64,000 nucleotides of DNA, from NCBI GenBank assembly GCA_024362935.1, contig JANCRA010000003.1:1175501-1239500 (forward strand). Direction: 5' to 3'. Both the position numbers and the translations under genes were made by a program. Each line of letters starts with the position of its first letter. Position 1 is the stretch's first letter. This DNA comes from Setophaga petechia. Taxonomy: Eukaryota; Chordata; Aves; Passeriformes; Parulidae. Below, in pieces: positions 1 through 10,177 of this stretch. The notes below the pieces were generated by a model that saw nothing but the letters and a program-made list of their open reading frames with translations, was not told the DNA's origin and did not search any database.

Positions 1-686
1 GGGCAATGTAGCCAAAATGAAGCTTCAGAAGCTTTTTCCTAAGAAGAACATTGGGAAAAAAAAAATCAGCTCCAGCAACTCTCAAAGGCATCTTTGTGTG
101 GCAAAAATCTGCATTTTTAGGTCAACTTGGCTAAACTGAAGGAGGTGGTTTGTGTGTTAAGTAGCAGTAATGCCTGGTTTTTAAGCTCAGCCTGAATTTG
201 TGGAAGTCCAGAGCTGTGCTGGTTGGTTTGGGTGATGTTTGGAGCTGGGGACAAGTGGCCACCAGTGAGGGACACCTGCTTGGTCCTCAGTGTTTAATTA
301 GAAATGTGTATCTGCAAGGGGTGACTGCAAAACTGCTCCTTTTTGTCCCTCTTTTCTCACAGAACAGTGGTTATTTAATATTTTAATGGAGTAAAATGGA
401 TCATTTTGGGTGTTAAATCACAGCAGTTAATGCCAGGGTGGGTGTCAGCTGTGAGTTAGGAGGAAATGAAATTTGGGGAAATGAGGGAAATTTGGGGTGG
501 ATCAGGAGCTCAGCAGGGTTTGCTGTGCCCCATCCCCGAGGGGGAGCATCAGCTTTGATGGGAGTGAACAAAAGTATGGAGCAAAACCTGGGAGAGGCTG
601 TGGGCAGCTGGGGATCCCCCAGATTTACAGCTCCCCTGCACTGGCACTGAGATCCCCCGTGGTTACACTTTGTAAAGCCTCATGCC
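1..686. other. Intergenic DNA, nothing recognised
   Basis: No exon, repeat family or RNA gene recognised; short frames here look random. Confidence 0.5.
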
Positions 687-815
687 ACAGAATCCCAGAA
701 TTCCAGAGTGGTTTGGGTTGGAAGGCATCTTAAAATCATCTTCAATTCCAATTCCACATGCAGGGACACCTCCCACCAAACCAGGGTGCTCCAAGCCCCA
801 TCCAACCTGGCCAGA
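687..815 (-). repeat. CR1 LINE 3' fragment
   Basis: Typical inverted CR1 end: 'cacagaatcccagaattcc', 'gtttgggttggaagg', then 'cagggacacctcccac' and 'ctccaagccccatccaacctgg'. Confidence 0.85.
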
Positions 816-1009
816 AAGGCAATTTAGGGGGAGAGAAAGGGGGAAAAATAAATGAACCGAGGCAAGATAGAAGGGGAAGAAAGAATGGTTTGATTTGCCA
901 GCAGGAAAAATGATTTCTTACATGTGGAATGATGAAATGAGGTGCTCAAAGGCTGAGACAAAGAGGAATTACAGCTAGGATCAATCAAATACTGGGCCTA
1001 AGGACTTGC

Positions 1010-1250
1010 AGCTGTGTCAGGGGAGGTTTGGGTGGGATTTCAGGAAAGGTTCTTCCCCCAGAGGCTGCTGGCACTGCCCAGGCTCCCCAGGGAATGGGCA
1101 CAGCCCCGAGGCTGCCAGAGCTCCAGGAGGGTTTGGACAATGCTCCAGGCACAGGGTGGGATTGTTGGGGGTCTGAGCAAGGCCAGGATTTAAATTTGAT
1201 GATGCCTGAGAGTCCCTTCCAGGCCAGGATGTTGTAGGACTCTGTGGGAC
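1010..1250 (+). repeat. CR1 LINE 3' fragment
   Basis: Plus-oriented CR1 end: 'gctgctggcactgcccaggctcc', 'gctccaggagggtttgg' and 'agtcccttccaggccaggatg'. Confidence 0.85.
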
Positions 1251-1320
1251 AAGTGCTGCTCTCACCAAGTGTCCTGCTCACTCCTGGCTTTATTTCCCTG
1301 TCCCTCTCAGCCAGGGCTGG

Positions 1321-1828
1321 TGTGGCCACATTTCCCCTCACAGAGAAAAGCAAAGCACAACTTCCCAAGGATAATTCTGGGATTCACACTCTCTGAAACT
1401 CAGAGAAAGGAAAGAAAAACCAATTCTCATCTCAATTGCTGCTCCTCTTGTTGGTCACAAGTGGAATGCACTGTGGAAGGCCCCTGAAGGGAATTGGTAA
1501 TTAGTTATTGGTAATTGGAATTGTTAATTGGATTCTGGTGTGAGTGTTTTGATTCACTGACCAGTTTGCTCCAGGTGTGTGTGTTGGGACTGTTGGATGA
1601 CAGTCAAGATTCTGGGCAGAGGAGTGGAGTGCTTGGCAGATTGAGTGTAATATTGTATAGAATAATATAGTAAAGTAATAGTATAGTAGAATAATATATA
1701 GTATAATAAAGTAAATATATTCTACTATAATAATGTATAGTAGAATAATATATAGTATAATAAAGTAATTAATTAGCCTTCTGATATCCATGGAGTCAGA
1801 TGCACCATTTTCTCTTGCTTTTACAATG
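1321..1828 (+). mobile_element. Solo LTR, family A (TGTGRC...), 6-bp target duplication
   Basis: Starts TGTGGCCACATTTCCC and ends TTACAATG, with GGCTGG on both sides (1315-1320 and 1829-1834). It shares with five other copies here the order: 'gagaaa..ggaatg' block, 'attggattctggtgtgag', an expanded AT-rich middle, and 'aattagccttctga..tccatggagtcagat' near the poly(A) signal. The AT tract (1640-1770) is a degenerate TATAGTA-type expansion. Confidence 0.8.
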
Positions 1829-1834
1829 GGCTGG

Positions 1835-3257
1835 GTGCCCGAGCCAGGGCAGGACTGAGCCTTCCTGCAGGAATTCTCTGGGTGAGCTGTTCCCACAACG
1901 TGTCAGTAGGTGGCAAAAAGCTCCAACCCTTGTGCTAAGCAAGAAACAAATATATTTTTTTCCTGCCTCTTTCAAGTGCAGGAGGGATCGGTGGGAAGCC
2001 CTGTGGCATCAGTGGAGGTGGATTGTGTTCCCACTGGGACAGAGATCCACTGCTGCCAGGGAGAGCCAGCTCAGATCCACGAACAGAGCGGGTAAAGAGG
2101 CTCAAACAGGAGCTGCCTCCTTCCTCCTAACTCACCAGAGGACCCTTGTGCCATCTCTTGACCTTTTTCAGGAATTATTTGAAGGAAGCTGGGAGATGTG
2201 ACTGAGGGAGAGCAGCAGCTCTGGGGCTGTGCTGTGGCAGAGCAGGCTGAGGGTACCTGGTGAGGCAAACAAAATCCTGCCAAGCTTGGTGTTTTTCCAA
2301 GCTGGTGATAAGGCTTTAATCTTGGTGTTCAGCCTGAAAAGGAGCTGCTCAAGTCGCTGCTCCCGGGGGCTTTTCTGCGCAGCTTTGTGTAAGCAGATTG
2401 GAGCAATCCCAGCCTGTCACACACCTCCCAGGGCACACAAAGGCTTTAACAGGGATGCTGATGGGTCCCAGTGGCTCAGATTTTGGGGTTTTCCCTGCTT
2501 TGGAATGCTGTGTGCAGCGCGGAAGGGGGATGTGATGTGATGCTGGAGACTCAGACATTCCTGAGGAGGTCAAATGCTCTGAGCAGCAGGTGGGACTGAG
2601 CCCAGGGAGGTCAGAAAATCCCATTAATCCAGACTAGTCGGTGAGATCCAGTTACAGTGGGGCTTTGTTCAGCTTTATTTACCTAACACCTCTCTTTGCT
2701 AAGTGTAATTATCCTTTTTTTCTCAAGAACAGCAACAGGGGTGTTACAGCAACCCCAGCTCGTTTTTAAATACAGAAGTGCAGTACATTGACATCTCCTC
2801 TCATAAATTGCACATTTAATTTATAATGGTTTCATCAGGCTGGTGCTGACTTCAGGCTGAGCATTATCATTTTGATTTAACATTTCAGCAAAACCAGTTC
2901 AGCTAACCCTGAGCTGGAAGAACTTGACTTGCCCTGGCCATGTTTGACAAAAACATCCTATAACATCCTAAACATCTCCCCATTAACCATTTCCCTGGGG
3001 AGACCCAGTGTCCTTTGGGGCAGGGATCTGACCTTCATCTCTTGTAGGGGCACTACCATTTGCTGCTATCCATCCCCACATCATTAACTGTGTTAAAATC
3101 TCCATTCTTTGCTGTTTTGGTGAAAAATGATAATCTGAATTCACTGAAGGTGCTGGATCTGGGCTGAGACTCCTCTAACCTGCAGGAAGGGTCCAGCCTT
3201 GCCTTAAAGCTTTGGGTAGTGTGAGATAGCCACAAAAACACAGTTTTAGCCTGAGAT
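1835..3257. other. Intergenic DNA, nothing recognised
   Basis: Unique-looking sequence between a family A LTR and the left arm of the 68-bp inverted repeat. No coding exon or repeat recognised. Confidence 0.5.
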
Positions 3258-3325
3258 TTGGGGAAAACTGCACTTTGGAGAAAGCACACACACCATGTGG
3301 GATCTCACCAGAAAACCACAAAAAC
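3258..3325 (+). repeat. 68-bp inverted repeat, left arm
   Basis: Runs from ttggggaaaactgcac to accacaaaaac. Its reverse complement occurs at 10925-10992 with one mismatch (A versus C within aaagcMcacaca). No third copy was noticed in the window. Confidence 0.85.
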
Positions 3326-3449
3326 CAGAGGTGAGAGCTTTGGTGCACACAGACTCTGGTTCCTGTGGGTGTCACTGGGCTGGAGCTGGGTGTGCTCAGA
3401 TGTGGTGAGGGACAGGCTGTGTCCTCCCCAGAGCTGCCTGGACTGGCTC

Positions 3450-4100
3450 TGAAATAAAACTCAACAGGGCAGGAGTTTTATTTCTCCTTTTAATGCCTTT
3501 ATTAAAGTGATCAGCTCAGGATTAGGAAGTTCGACGAGGCGGCCGTCTCCGTCGTCTTCCCAGCGTGGCTCAGAGGAGGAGGAGGTGCAGCTTTGTCCAC
3601 AGGGGCAGAGCTGGGGGTCCACTCCTCACGGGGACGTCTGGGCGGGACCCCGGTATTTCTTCGCTTTTTCCTGCGTCCAAGCTCCAGGTCCCAGTCCCAG
3701 GCAGTTTCTTTTTAGTCAGGGCGAGGGGGCACTGAGGTCTCCTAACATCTCTGCAGGTTCAGCACTCCACTCCCCACATCCACGAATCATTCCAATTCTT
3801 CAATTTTATATTTGGCTCGTTGGTTTTGGGGTTTTTATAAGTTCAATAAGTCCCATGGTACCTTGGGTTTCTCAGAATCTACATATGGTAATTCTTTTCT
3901 CCTCCCCAACAACACAAAAGTAGGGCTTTTCTACCTGCCCTGGCTAGGTCGTTAAGTGATACAAAGAGAACTATCAACTCTAACGACTTATAGTTAACAT
4001 AACAAGTAACCCTGCCTAGCAGCTCTGCTTCAGCAGCTCCAGTCTATAGAATTTAACAAAATTCAGTTTTTTTCCACTAAACAAAACTCTGTTCATAACA
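3450..4100 (-). repeat. Provirus 3' LTR
   Basis: 651 bp, same sequence as the 5' LTR. TATAAAAAC lies at 3831-3839. AATAAA on the minus strand lies at 3498-3503 and 3477-3482, the usual place for the proviral poly(A) signal. Adjacent host sequence on the left starts with the GCTC target duplication. Confidence 0.93.
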
Positions 4101-5268
4101 GACCCCCCTCTTTTACTTTGATCGAGTTAAAGCTCGCATCAACTTGCAATTTGTACTGATCAAAAATCTCCCGAGCACTCTGATAATCATGGTTATTTAA
4201 CTTTGTTACTTTTCTTGGCTTCTTCAGGTTGGTTTGTACAGCTAATACTACTATTTTAATAAAACACAAAAATAAACATAGTAAACAGAGCAATTTTACA
4301 AGTATACCCACAGTGAAAAGGTCTACTTTTTCCCATACCTCCTTTTTGAAAATCCCTAGGTTATCCCACCAACTGGAATCAGGTGTAGGAGTTTGTTTTT
4401 GAGTGTTTTCACATGTTAATCTTCTCACCTCTTTTGAAATGTTTCTAATAATTGCATTCTTAATCTCCAATACTGCTTGGAGCCTGATAATTCTGTTTAA
4501 CATAGGTACTGGGGTTTGAACCCGGCCTCTACAATTCTGGATCTTTTCAATTTCTATTGAACTTTGCTCTTTAACATTGTTGTATATAGGAACTCCTAAA
4601 CTTGATCCAGTTTCTTTAGCGGCATAGCTGCTAGACCAGTCTATTGACAATTCAGTGTATGCTGTAAGGTCAGAGGTCAAAACCAGGTATTTAGAGTTGT
4701 CCTGAAATGTGTATTTACACAGTTCTTTCATTTTCTTTACGGGGTTTACCTTTTTTTTCAGTACACTTATGAGCTTCATGTGCTTCATGGTAGGTACACT
4801 TGTCTCTTTTCTCCACAGAGTCTAATTTATTTAGACTTCCTGGAATCCACCGAGTACCCAAATTTTTTACTGCTAAATACCTGTTACAAACTATTTTTCT
4901 TACCAGATCTACTGAGCTTGCTTCAGCAGCATCATATTCAAAGCACAACCAAGCTTCTCTTACAGGGCCCTTTCCCAGGAGTGACTGCCTAAAAGTGGCA
5001 GTATTCTGTGTTATCCAATTTATTCTATTTTTCTGATAAAAGACCAATTGAGAGAGGTCACCACCTGGCTAGGACTGATGTGGACTCTATGCAAGCAGCT
5101 CACTTCTTTCTCTTCATGAAGGGGTTGGTAGCACTCACTGCACGGCTCTCCTGGGCTCCCCAGAGCACCACCAGCAATCAGAGCCATTATTACTACCCTT
5201 CCCAAGAGTCCGGTATGGGTCATCTTGCACAGCCTGCCCACCCGGCCTTGCCTCTTGGGGAATCTCAC
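4093..5268 (-). pseudogene. Proviral env remnant, short and frame-disrupted
   Basis: Three overlapping readings cover this stretch on the minus strand: 5268-5020, 5047-4715 and 4788-4093. The first has a signal-peptide-like start at an ATG at 5223 (GRVVIMALIAGGALG). The last ends in a 25-residue hydrophobic anchor (ILVKLLCLLCLFLCFIKIV) preceded by a helical region and a Trp-rich segment, then a basic tail. The second change of frame lies at or near an eight-A run (4751-4758). The total of about 390 codons is much shorter than typical gammaretroviral env, and the usual CX6CC and immunosuppressive motifs are not seen. It may be a deleted env or an unusual type; it is broken either way. Confidence 0.65.
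4103..4114 (-). promoter_or_regulatory. Polypurine tract
   Basis: AAAAGAGGGGGG on the minus strand, two bases before the 3' LTR, where plus-strand DNA synthesis is primed in retroviruses. Confidence 0.85.
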
Positions 5269-5536
5269 TGAGAAGAAGCTTCCGAGCTCTTTAGAGTCCC
5301 TTTTACCTGCTTCTCTGGCAAAGTCCCTCTTGGTCTGTTCCCTGCTAATTTTGATTTCTCCTGGGGGAGTGCTCTGCAGAGGATTAACTAGGAGTTTTTA
5401 AATCGGGTAAACTAGAATTGCTTATTTACCATTTCAAACCTTCCACAAACTTATTTTACATACAGAACTGTCTTGAAACATTTTTAACATTTTAAGCTAT
5501 GTTACAACTCCAATACCAATTATTTTCTCATACCGT

Positions 5537-6225
5537 TCAGTCTTTTTGACTCTTCCTCCTGAGAGTCAACTTTAAATCTTTTGGTCCTTTTATTACAGTA
5601 TACTGAGGTGAATTCACTTGTGACGTGGTTGACTCTTGTCCAGTGCCCAGAGGTGAGAGTGGTGTGGTGTCTGGCCCAATGCCAGAGGGAGAAGCTGATG
5701 CCGTATCTGGTCCCGTACCTGGGGGTGAAACTGGCCCTTTTATTCTCGTAATGTGAGTCCAACCTTTTTCCCTGGTCCGCACAGCCGAATTAGTGATGAG
5801 GAGTACCTGAAAGGGGCCTTCAAATTTCGGCATTAATGATCCTGCATTCCATGATTTTATCAAAACCCAATCTCCTGGGCTAATATTATGAACCTTTGTG
5901 TCCAGAGGGGAAGTTTGGGGGAGGTATCCCTTTTTCTTGTAGCTTCTTCCCCTTCTAGATAGTCTCCCGTGCTATATGGTGTTAACAGAAATGGCATAAG
6001 GTGAAATTCTTATGTCAGACCGAGGTCTTGTTCTGATGCGCAAAAGCGCTAGGGGTAAGCATTTTAGCCAATTTGGTTAATAGTTTTGTTCATCCGCTCT
6101 ACTCTCCCAGAACTCTGGGGGTGCCACGGAGTATGTAATTTCCATTTTATTCCTAATGCTTCAATTATATTTTGCAATGTTCAGGACATAAAATGTGGGC
6201 CTCGGTCTGAGTCTATAGTGGTCAC
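5537..6225 (-). pseudogene. Proviral integrase C-terminal half remnant
   Basis: Integrase motifs are visible: SDRGPHF near 6193-6216 and HPQSSGRVER near 6098-6131, with 35 codons between the Asp and Glu, the classic D,D(35)E spacing. A TGA codon and further stops fall inside. The lower part (5863-5537) stays open and has the C-terminal SH3-like stretch (FEGPFQVLLITNSAV, then WTHITRIK), followed by a Pro/Ser/Thr-rich tail. The first catalytic Asp, the zinc-binding domain and all of RT/RNase H are absent. Confidence 0.85.
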
Positions 6226-6582
6226 CATTCCATATCTGGGGATACTACCATCCTCCCCTCTTTTGGAACAATCCCGACCCCAAATGAACTTGCAGATCCC
6301 TTCCTAACAAACTTTTTCGAGTTTAGGCAGATAAATGAAATTAGCTTCCCACTCTCTTGCGTTTCCAATTATTTTTACATCTTCAATCACTGATGCTCTA
6401 AATGGTTTTCCTCCAGCACCTAAAACTTCACAGAATTTTCTCCCAATTTCCATACCTTTCGGTATTTTGTTGAGACAGGACTTATCTGCTCCTGTATCAA
6501 CTAAAATTCAAATTCTTCATTTAGGGGTCCCACTTTAAAGTTTACCAAGGGCTCTTCTAGATGTTGAAAGCCCCTGACACCC
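6225..6582 (-). pseudogene. Proviral protease remnant
   Basis: After the gag stop, the minus strand carries an aspartic-protease signature, Val-Asp-Thr-Gly-Ala-Asp (DTGAD at about 6484-6498), and later a WGRD-like motif near the domain end. The reading changes frame at least once between gag and the DTGA motif (in a T run near 6502-6508), and stops interrupt it. The domain then runs directly into mid-integrase sequence near 6225-6235, marking the deletion junction. Described as a broken relic; no function is expected. Confidence 0.8.
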
Positions 6583-8364
6583 CTAATCATCACCTCTAAG
6601 AACTCTTTCTAAGTTATCTTGTTCCCTGGCTATTGCCACATCGAGACTGAGCTTCTTACAAAACCTCCTGATGTGTCCTGCTTCTTCACAATAAGAGCAG
6701 CGCTTTTCACTCTCAGAGGTTTGAGGTCTCTCCATTTCTCTTGTACCTGACTGCCTAAGAGGCCTATCTTTACCTCCTCCTGGTGGTGGACCTACCCACC
6801 CCACACTATCTTTTACCACCTTGGATCGTGGTATAGAATTGCTTGCTCCCCCGCTTTCTCTAGCCACAGCAACCATGATTCTAGCTTTGGCCTTTGCCTT
6901 TTCTTCGTCCCTCCTTAAATACACCTTCAATGCCTCCCTTAATAACTCATTAATGTCCCTGTTTTGCCATTCTTCAATCTTTTCCAGTTTCCTCCGTATA
7001 TCTGGCCAAGATTTGGTAACATATTGGACTTTCAGTAGCATTTGACCTTCTGTGGTGTCTGGGTCTATTCTAGAGTACAACTGGAAGTTCCGCTTTAGGC
7101 GATTAAGCCAAGCAGCAGGAGTTTCATCCTTTTCTTGTGTACCTTCAAATGCCAATTTGGTATTAGTTCCTTTGGGAACTGACTCTTTGATCCCCCGAAT
7201 CATTAAAGATCTATATTCCATCATGGCCTTCCTCCCCTCCTCCTGATTAGGGTTCCAGTTGGGATCTGTTAGGGGCAATTTTTGTTCACCGGATTGCACC
7301 TGGGGTCCTGGACGGTTATCTCTCTCCCAAAGTCTTATGCCAGCCGCCCTAATCATCTGTACCTCTTCTGAGGAGAATAATATATTTAAAATAGAATTCA
7401 TCTCCCCCCAAGTGTAGATATTTGGACCTAAGAATTGATCCACTTGGTTGGCTATGCCCACTGGGTCCTCAACTAAATGCCCCAACTCTTTCTTAAATCC
7501 CCTCACTTCAGAAGCTGTTAGAGGAGCATTCACAAAGCTAACACCTCCCACTGCTCCTCCCATAGGAACTTCTCTGAGGGGAAAAAGTCTCTCTGCCTTA
7601 GAGGTCTTGGATCTGGTACCACAGTAAGGCCCATCTTCAGATGCCAAGGGATCTGAAGTTTGAGGGATATCCGGGTTACCCTGAACTTTCTGCAGATCAG
7701 CAGGTGTACCGGACAAGGAGGCATTTGTATCCCAACTAGGAGGAGGTAAAGGGACAGCGATAGCAGGGGGAAAAGAGTTATTAGGCGGAGTTAGAGAAGG
7801 GGTAGAGAATGCAGCAGGTGGAGTAGTCACTTGTGGTGGTGCAGAAGGAGTAGAAGGAGGAATTTGAGGGGGCGGTAATGGGATGGCAGCCGGGGGAAGA
7901 ACCGGGCCTGCCATTGGAGGTGCCTGAGCAAGAGGATTGTAAGGTGGAGGCGCAGCAGGAGGCAAATAATCTAGGGGGTCCCATCTTTTACCAATTTCAG
8001 CCTCCCCTCCTTCATTCCCATCTTTTTTGTTCTGCACTTTACAAATTCGTATTTCTTTGTCTTCAATAGCATTCTTTAACCAGCAATCTACATACAGTAA
8101 TTGCTCAGGATCAGTATCTCCTCGAGCTGTCAGATAATTACTCAGTTGCTGACATATCCACTTGTCTCTTGTCCCACACCAAGGCCATCCTCCTTGCATT
8201 TCTAATTCTGGCCAGACTTCTACACAGTAGTGGATCATCTTTATCTTATCTAATCCCTTTGTGTCCTCTATCAAATCCCATTTTTCTAACAGTTCCCCTA
8301 AGGGGCTACCGAGAGGTATATTCCTTAGTCTCTTGCCTGTTTTTTTACTATTACACCCTCCCAT
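6583..8364 (-). CDS. gag: Proviral gag polyprotein, full-length frame
   Basis: 593 codons from an ATG that gives a MGGCNSKK start (Gly2 for myristoylation); an upstream in-frame ATG five codons earlier is less likely. Matrix comes first. A long Pro-rich linker follows, with a PPPY late-domain motif near residues 139-142. The capsid-like part runs roughly from residue 275 to 520, with charged helices (EEKAKAKARIMVAVA). A single nucleocapsid zinc knuckle C-x2-C-x4-H-x4-C lies near residues 556-569. One knuckle, a PPPY and the leader type all fit gammaretroviruses. The frame ends in TAG after GAT GAT, followed by GGGTGTCAGGGG, resembling the gammaretroviral read-through context. The downstream frame is broken soon after, so read-through would be short. 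No stop or frameshift interrupts gag. Confidence 0.93.
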   Translation of the reverse strand: MGGCNSKKTGKRLRNIPLGSPLGELLEKWDLIEDTKGLDKIKMIHYCVEVWPELEMQGGWPWCGTRDKWICQQLSNYLTARGDTDPEQLLYVDCWLKNAIEDKEIRICKVQNKKDGNEGGEAEIGKRWDPLDYLPPAAPPPYNPLAQAPPMAGPVLPPAAIPLPPPQIPPSTPSAPPQVTTPPAAFSTPSLTPPNNSFPPAIAVPLPPPSWDTNASLSGTPADLQKVQGNPDIPQTSDPLASEDGPYCGTRSKTSKAERLFPLREVPMGGAVGGVSFVNAPLTASEVRGFKKELGHLVEDPVGIANQVDQFLGPNIYTWGEMNSILNILFSSEEVQMIRAAGIRLWERDNRPGPQVQSGEQKLPLTDPNWNPNQEEGRKAMMEYRSLMIRGIKESVPKGTNTKLAFEGTQEKDETPAAWLNRLKRNFQLYSRIDPDTTEGQMLLKVQYVTKSWPDIRRKLEKIEEWQNRDINELLREALKVYLRRDEEKAKAKARIMVAVARESGGASNSIPRSKVVKDSVGWVGPPPGGGKDRPLRQSGTREMERPQTSESEKRCSYCEEAGHIRRFCKKLSLDVAIAREQDNLERVLRGDD

Positions 8365-8531
8365 CTCTTCAGATTTCAAAGGTGTCTCTACCGACAGGTA
8401 ATCTCAAAAAATTTAGCTGCCTGAAGCTCAGGACTTTATACTGTAAACACTGCCTGATGTAGTGTGCCTAACCTTCCAACACCGTATCAGGACTTAAAAA
8501 CAAATTCCCAGCCTACCGAGCTTCCGCTGGG

Positions 8532-8792
8532 ATTTGTGCCTGGCCTCCTGCACCAGGACTTAATATGCCTGCAGGGCTTGTGAGGTTGCCCGAATCCTTC
8601 GTGGGACTTTCGGGACTTATTTGTGCCTGGCCTCCTGCGCCAGGACTTAATATGCCTGCAGGGCTTGTGAGGTTGCCCGAATCCTTCGTGGGACTTTCGG
8701 GACTTATTTGTGCCTGGCCTCCTGCGCCAGGACTTAATATGCCTGCAGGGCTTGTGAGGTTGCCCGAATCCTTCGCGGGACTTTCGGGACTT
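8532..8792 (-). repeat. Three 87-bp direct repeats in the proviral leader
   Basis: Three head-to-tail 87-bp copies starting at 8532, 8619 and 8706, differing at only a few bases. On the minus (sense) strand each unit can form a hairpin CCTGGC-(7 nt)-GCCAGG (arms one pair shorter in the copy at 8532) and a second with CCCGAA/TTCGGG arms. They lie between primer site and gag, where gammaretroviral packaging and dimerisation signals are found. Confidence 0.85.
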
Positions 8793-9193
8793 ACAATCTG
8801 CCTGACATCCTTCGTCAGAACCTTTGGGGTGCCGTGCCACTCATACCACTATTTCCTCCGCACGCCCGGAGGGGGGGGTGCCCTACTTCCCCCTTAGGAG
8901 ACGACTCACTCACGCCAATTCCACACGCTTCCCCCTGTTCCCGGCTGGCCCCTTCGCAGGAGTCCAGAAACGCGGTACTGAGGGGTCCACAATCGCTTCG
9001 GAAGTCCGGGCTGCCGGCCTCCGTCTCATTCACACACTCACTCACTCGTCTCCCTCGCCCGTCACCAGATCTCACCAATCCGGTGCTCCTCTGCGTCAGT
9101 CTTCCTGAGCCGATCTTCTTCTCTGGTCCTGATTGCCAGCTATCCTCGAGGTTCCAAGATGGCCGGTCCTGGTGTCCTCTGCAGGCGTGGCGG
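8793..9193 (-). other. Proviral 5' untranslated leader, upstream part
   Basis: The GC-rich leader between primer site and the 87-bp repeats has no convincing coding frame. It includes a partial extra copy of the repeat's CGAAGGAT-type segment at about 8800-8820 and a run of Gs (8870-8878 on the plus strand). It would hold the major splice donor and part of the packaging signal, which I cannot place exactly. Confidence 0.5.
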
Positions 9194-9211
9194 ATCCCGG
9201 ACGAGCCCCCA
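9194..9211 (-). promoter_or_regulatory. Primer binding site, proline tRNA type
   Basis: Two bases inside the 5' LTR the minus strand reads TGGGGGCTCGTCCGGGAT, the 18-base complement of the tRNA-Pro 3' end known from murine-leukaemia-type gammaretroviruses. Confidence 0.93.
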
Positions 9212-9213
9212 AC

Positions 9214-9864
9214 TGAAATAAAACTCAACAGGGCAGGAGTTTTATTTCTCCTTTTAATGCCTTTATTAAAGTGATCAGCTCAGGATTAGGAAGTTCGACG
9301 AGGCGGCCGTCTCCGTCGTCTTCCCAGCGTGGCTCAGAGGAGGAGGAGGTGCAGCTTTGTCCACAGGGGCAGAGCTGGGGGTCCACTCCTCACGGGGACG
9401 TCTGGGCGGGACCCCGGTATTTCTTCGCTTTTTCCTGCGTCCAAGCTCCAGGTCCCAGTCCCAGGCAGTTTCTTTTTAGTCAGGGCGAGGGGGCACTGAG
9501 GTCTCCTAACATCTCTGCAGGTTCAGCACTCCACTCCCCACATCCACGAATCATTCCAATTCTTCAATTTTATATTTGGCTCGTTGGTTTTGGGGTTTTT
9601 ATAAGTTCAATAAGTCCCATGGTACCTTGGGTTTCTCAGAATCTACATATGGTAATTCTTTTCTCCTCCCCAACAACACAAAAGTAGGGCTTTTCTACCT
9701 GCCCTGGCTAGGTCGTTAAGTGATACAAAGAGAACTATCAACTCTAACGACTTATAGTTAACATAACAAGTAACCCTGCCTAGCAGCTCTGCTTCAGCAG
9801 CTCCAGTCTATAGAATTTAACAAAATTCAGTTTTTTTCCACTAAACAAAACTCTGTTCATAACA
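9214..9864 (-). repeat. Provirus 5' LTR
   Basis: 651 bp, beginning TGTTATGAACAG and ending TTTATTTCA on the minus strand (TG...CA ends). It contains a TATA-like TATAAAAAC at 9595-9603 and AATAAA signals near 9262-9267 and 9241-9246. The sequence appears identical to 3450-4100. Confidence 0.93.
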
Positions 9865-10177
9865 GCTCAGCCTTCAGATGGTTCCAGCATTTGGAACTGG
9901 GAGCTGAAAGCCTCTCCCTGAAGTCTCCATGGCTGAGTTGCAGAACACACATTGAGGGAGCTTGGTTGGGTTGGTTTTTTTCCCCATTTTCTGCAGTTTG
10001 TAAAAAAGTCTGTGTTTCACCTTTAGTCACAAAGAAAGTGTTTTCATTTCCAGTGTCTGGAAGGATGTTGAAAACATGAGCAGAGGATGAGGTGCCACCT
10101 GCCTCTCTACAGGTTGTGATGAATGAATACCATGAAGAACAGCACAGTCGAACAGTTTTGAGCACCAGAAGTGTTTC

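Larger units (their letters stand above)
3450..9864 (-). mobile_element. Endogenous gammaretrovirus-like provirus, RT-deleted, with two matching LTRs
   Basis: A 6,415-bp provirus on the minus strand. It has a 5' LTR at 9214-9864, proline-tRNA primer site at 9194-9211, leader with repeats, gag 8364-6583, protease remnant near 6480-6570, integrase remnant about 5537-6225, short env remnants 5268-4093, polypurine tract at 4103-4114 and 3' LTR at 3450-4100. A 4-bp direct repeat (GCTC at 3446-3449 and 9865-9868) flanks it, as expected for class I (gamma-type) insertions. The whole RT/RNase H block is missing. The LTRs show no difference by eye, so the insertion should be very recent, or the pair was homogenised. 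It cannot be autonomous, and the gag frame is the only long one left. Confidence 0.93.

Noticed and set aside
3507..3923. 138-codon frame repeated exactly at 9271-9687
   Set aside because: It lies within the LTR on the antisense strand and is repeated only because the two LTRs match.
8565..8897. Repeat protein of 29-residue units on the plus strand
   Set aside because: A translation of the 87-bp leader repeats, whose length happens to be a multiple of three; opposite strand to the provirus and no gene context.
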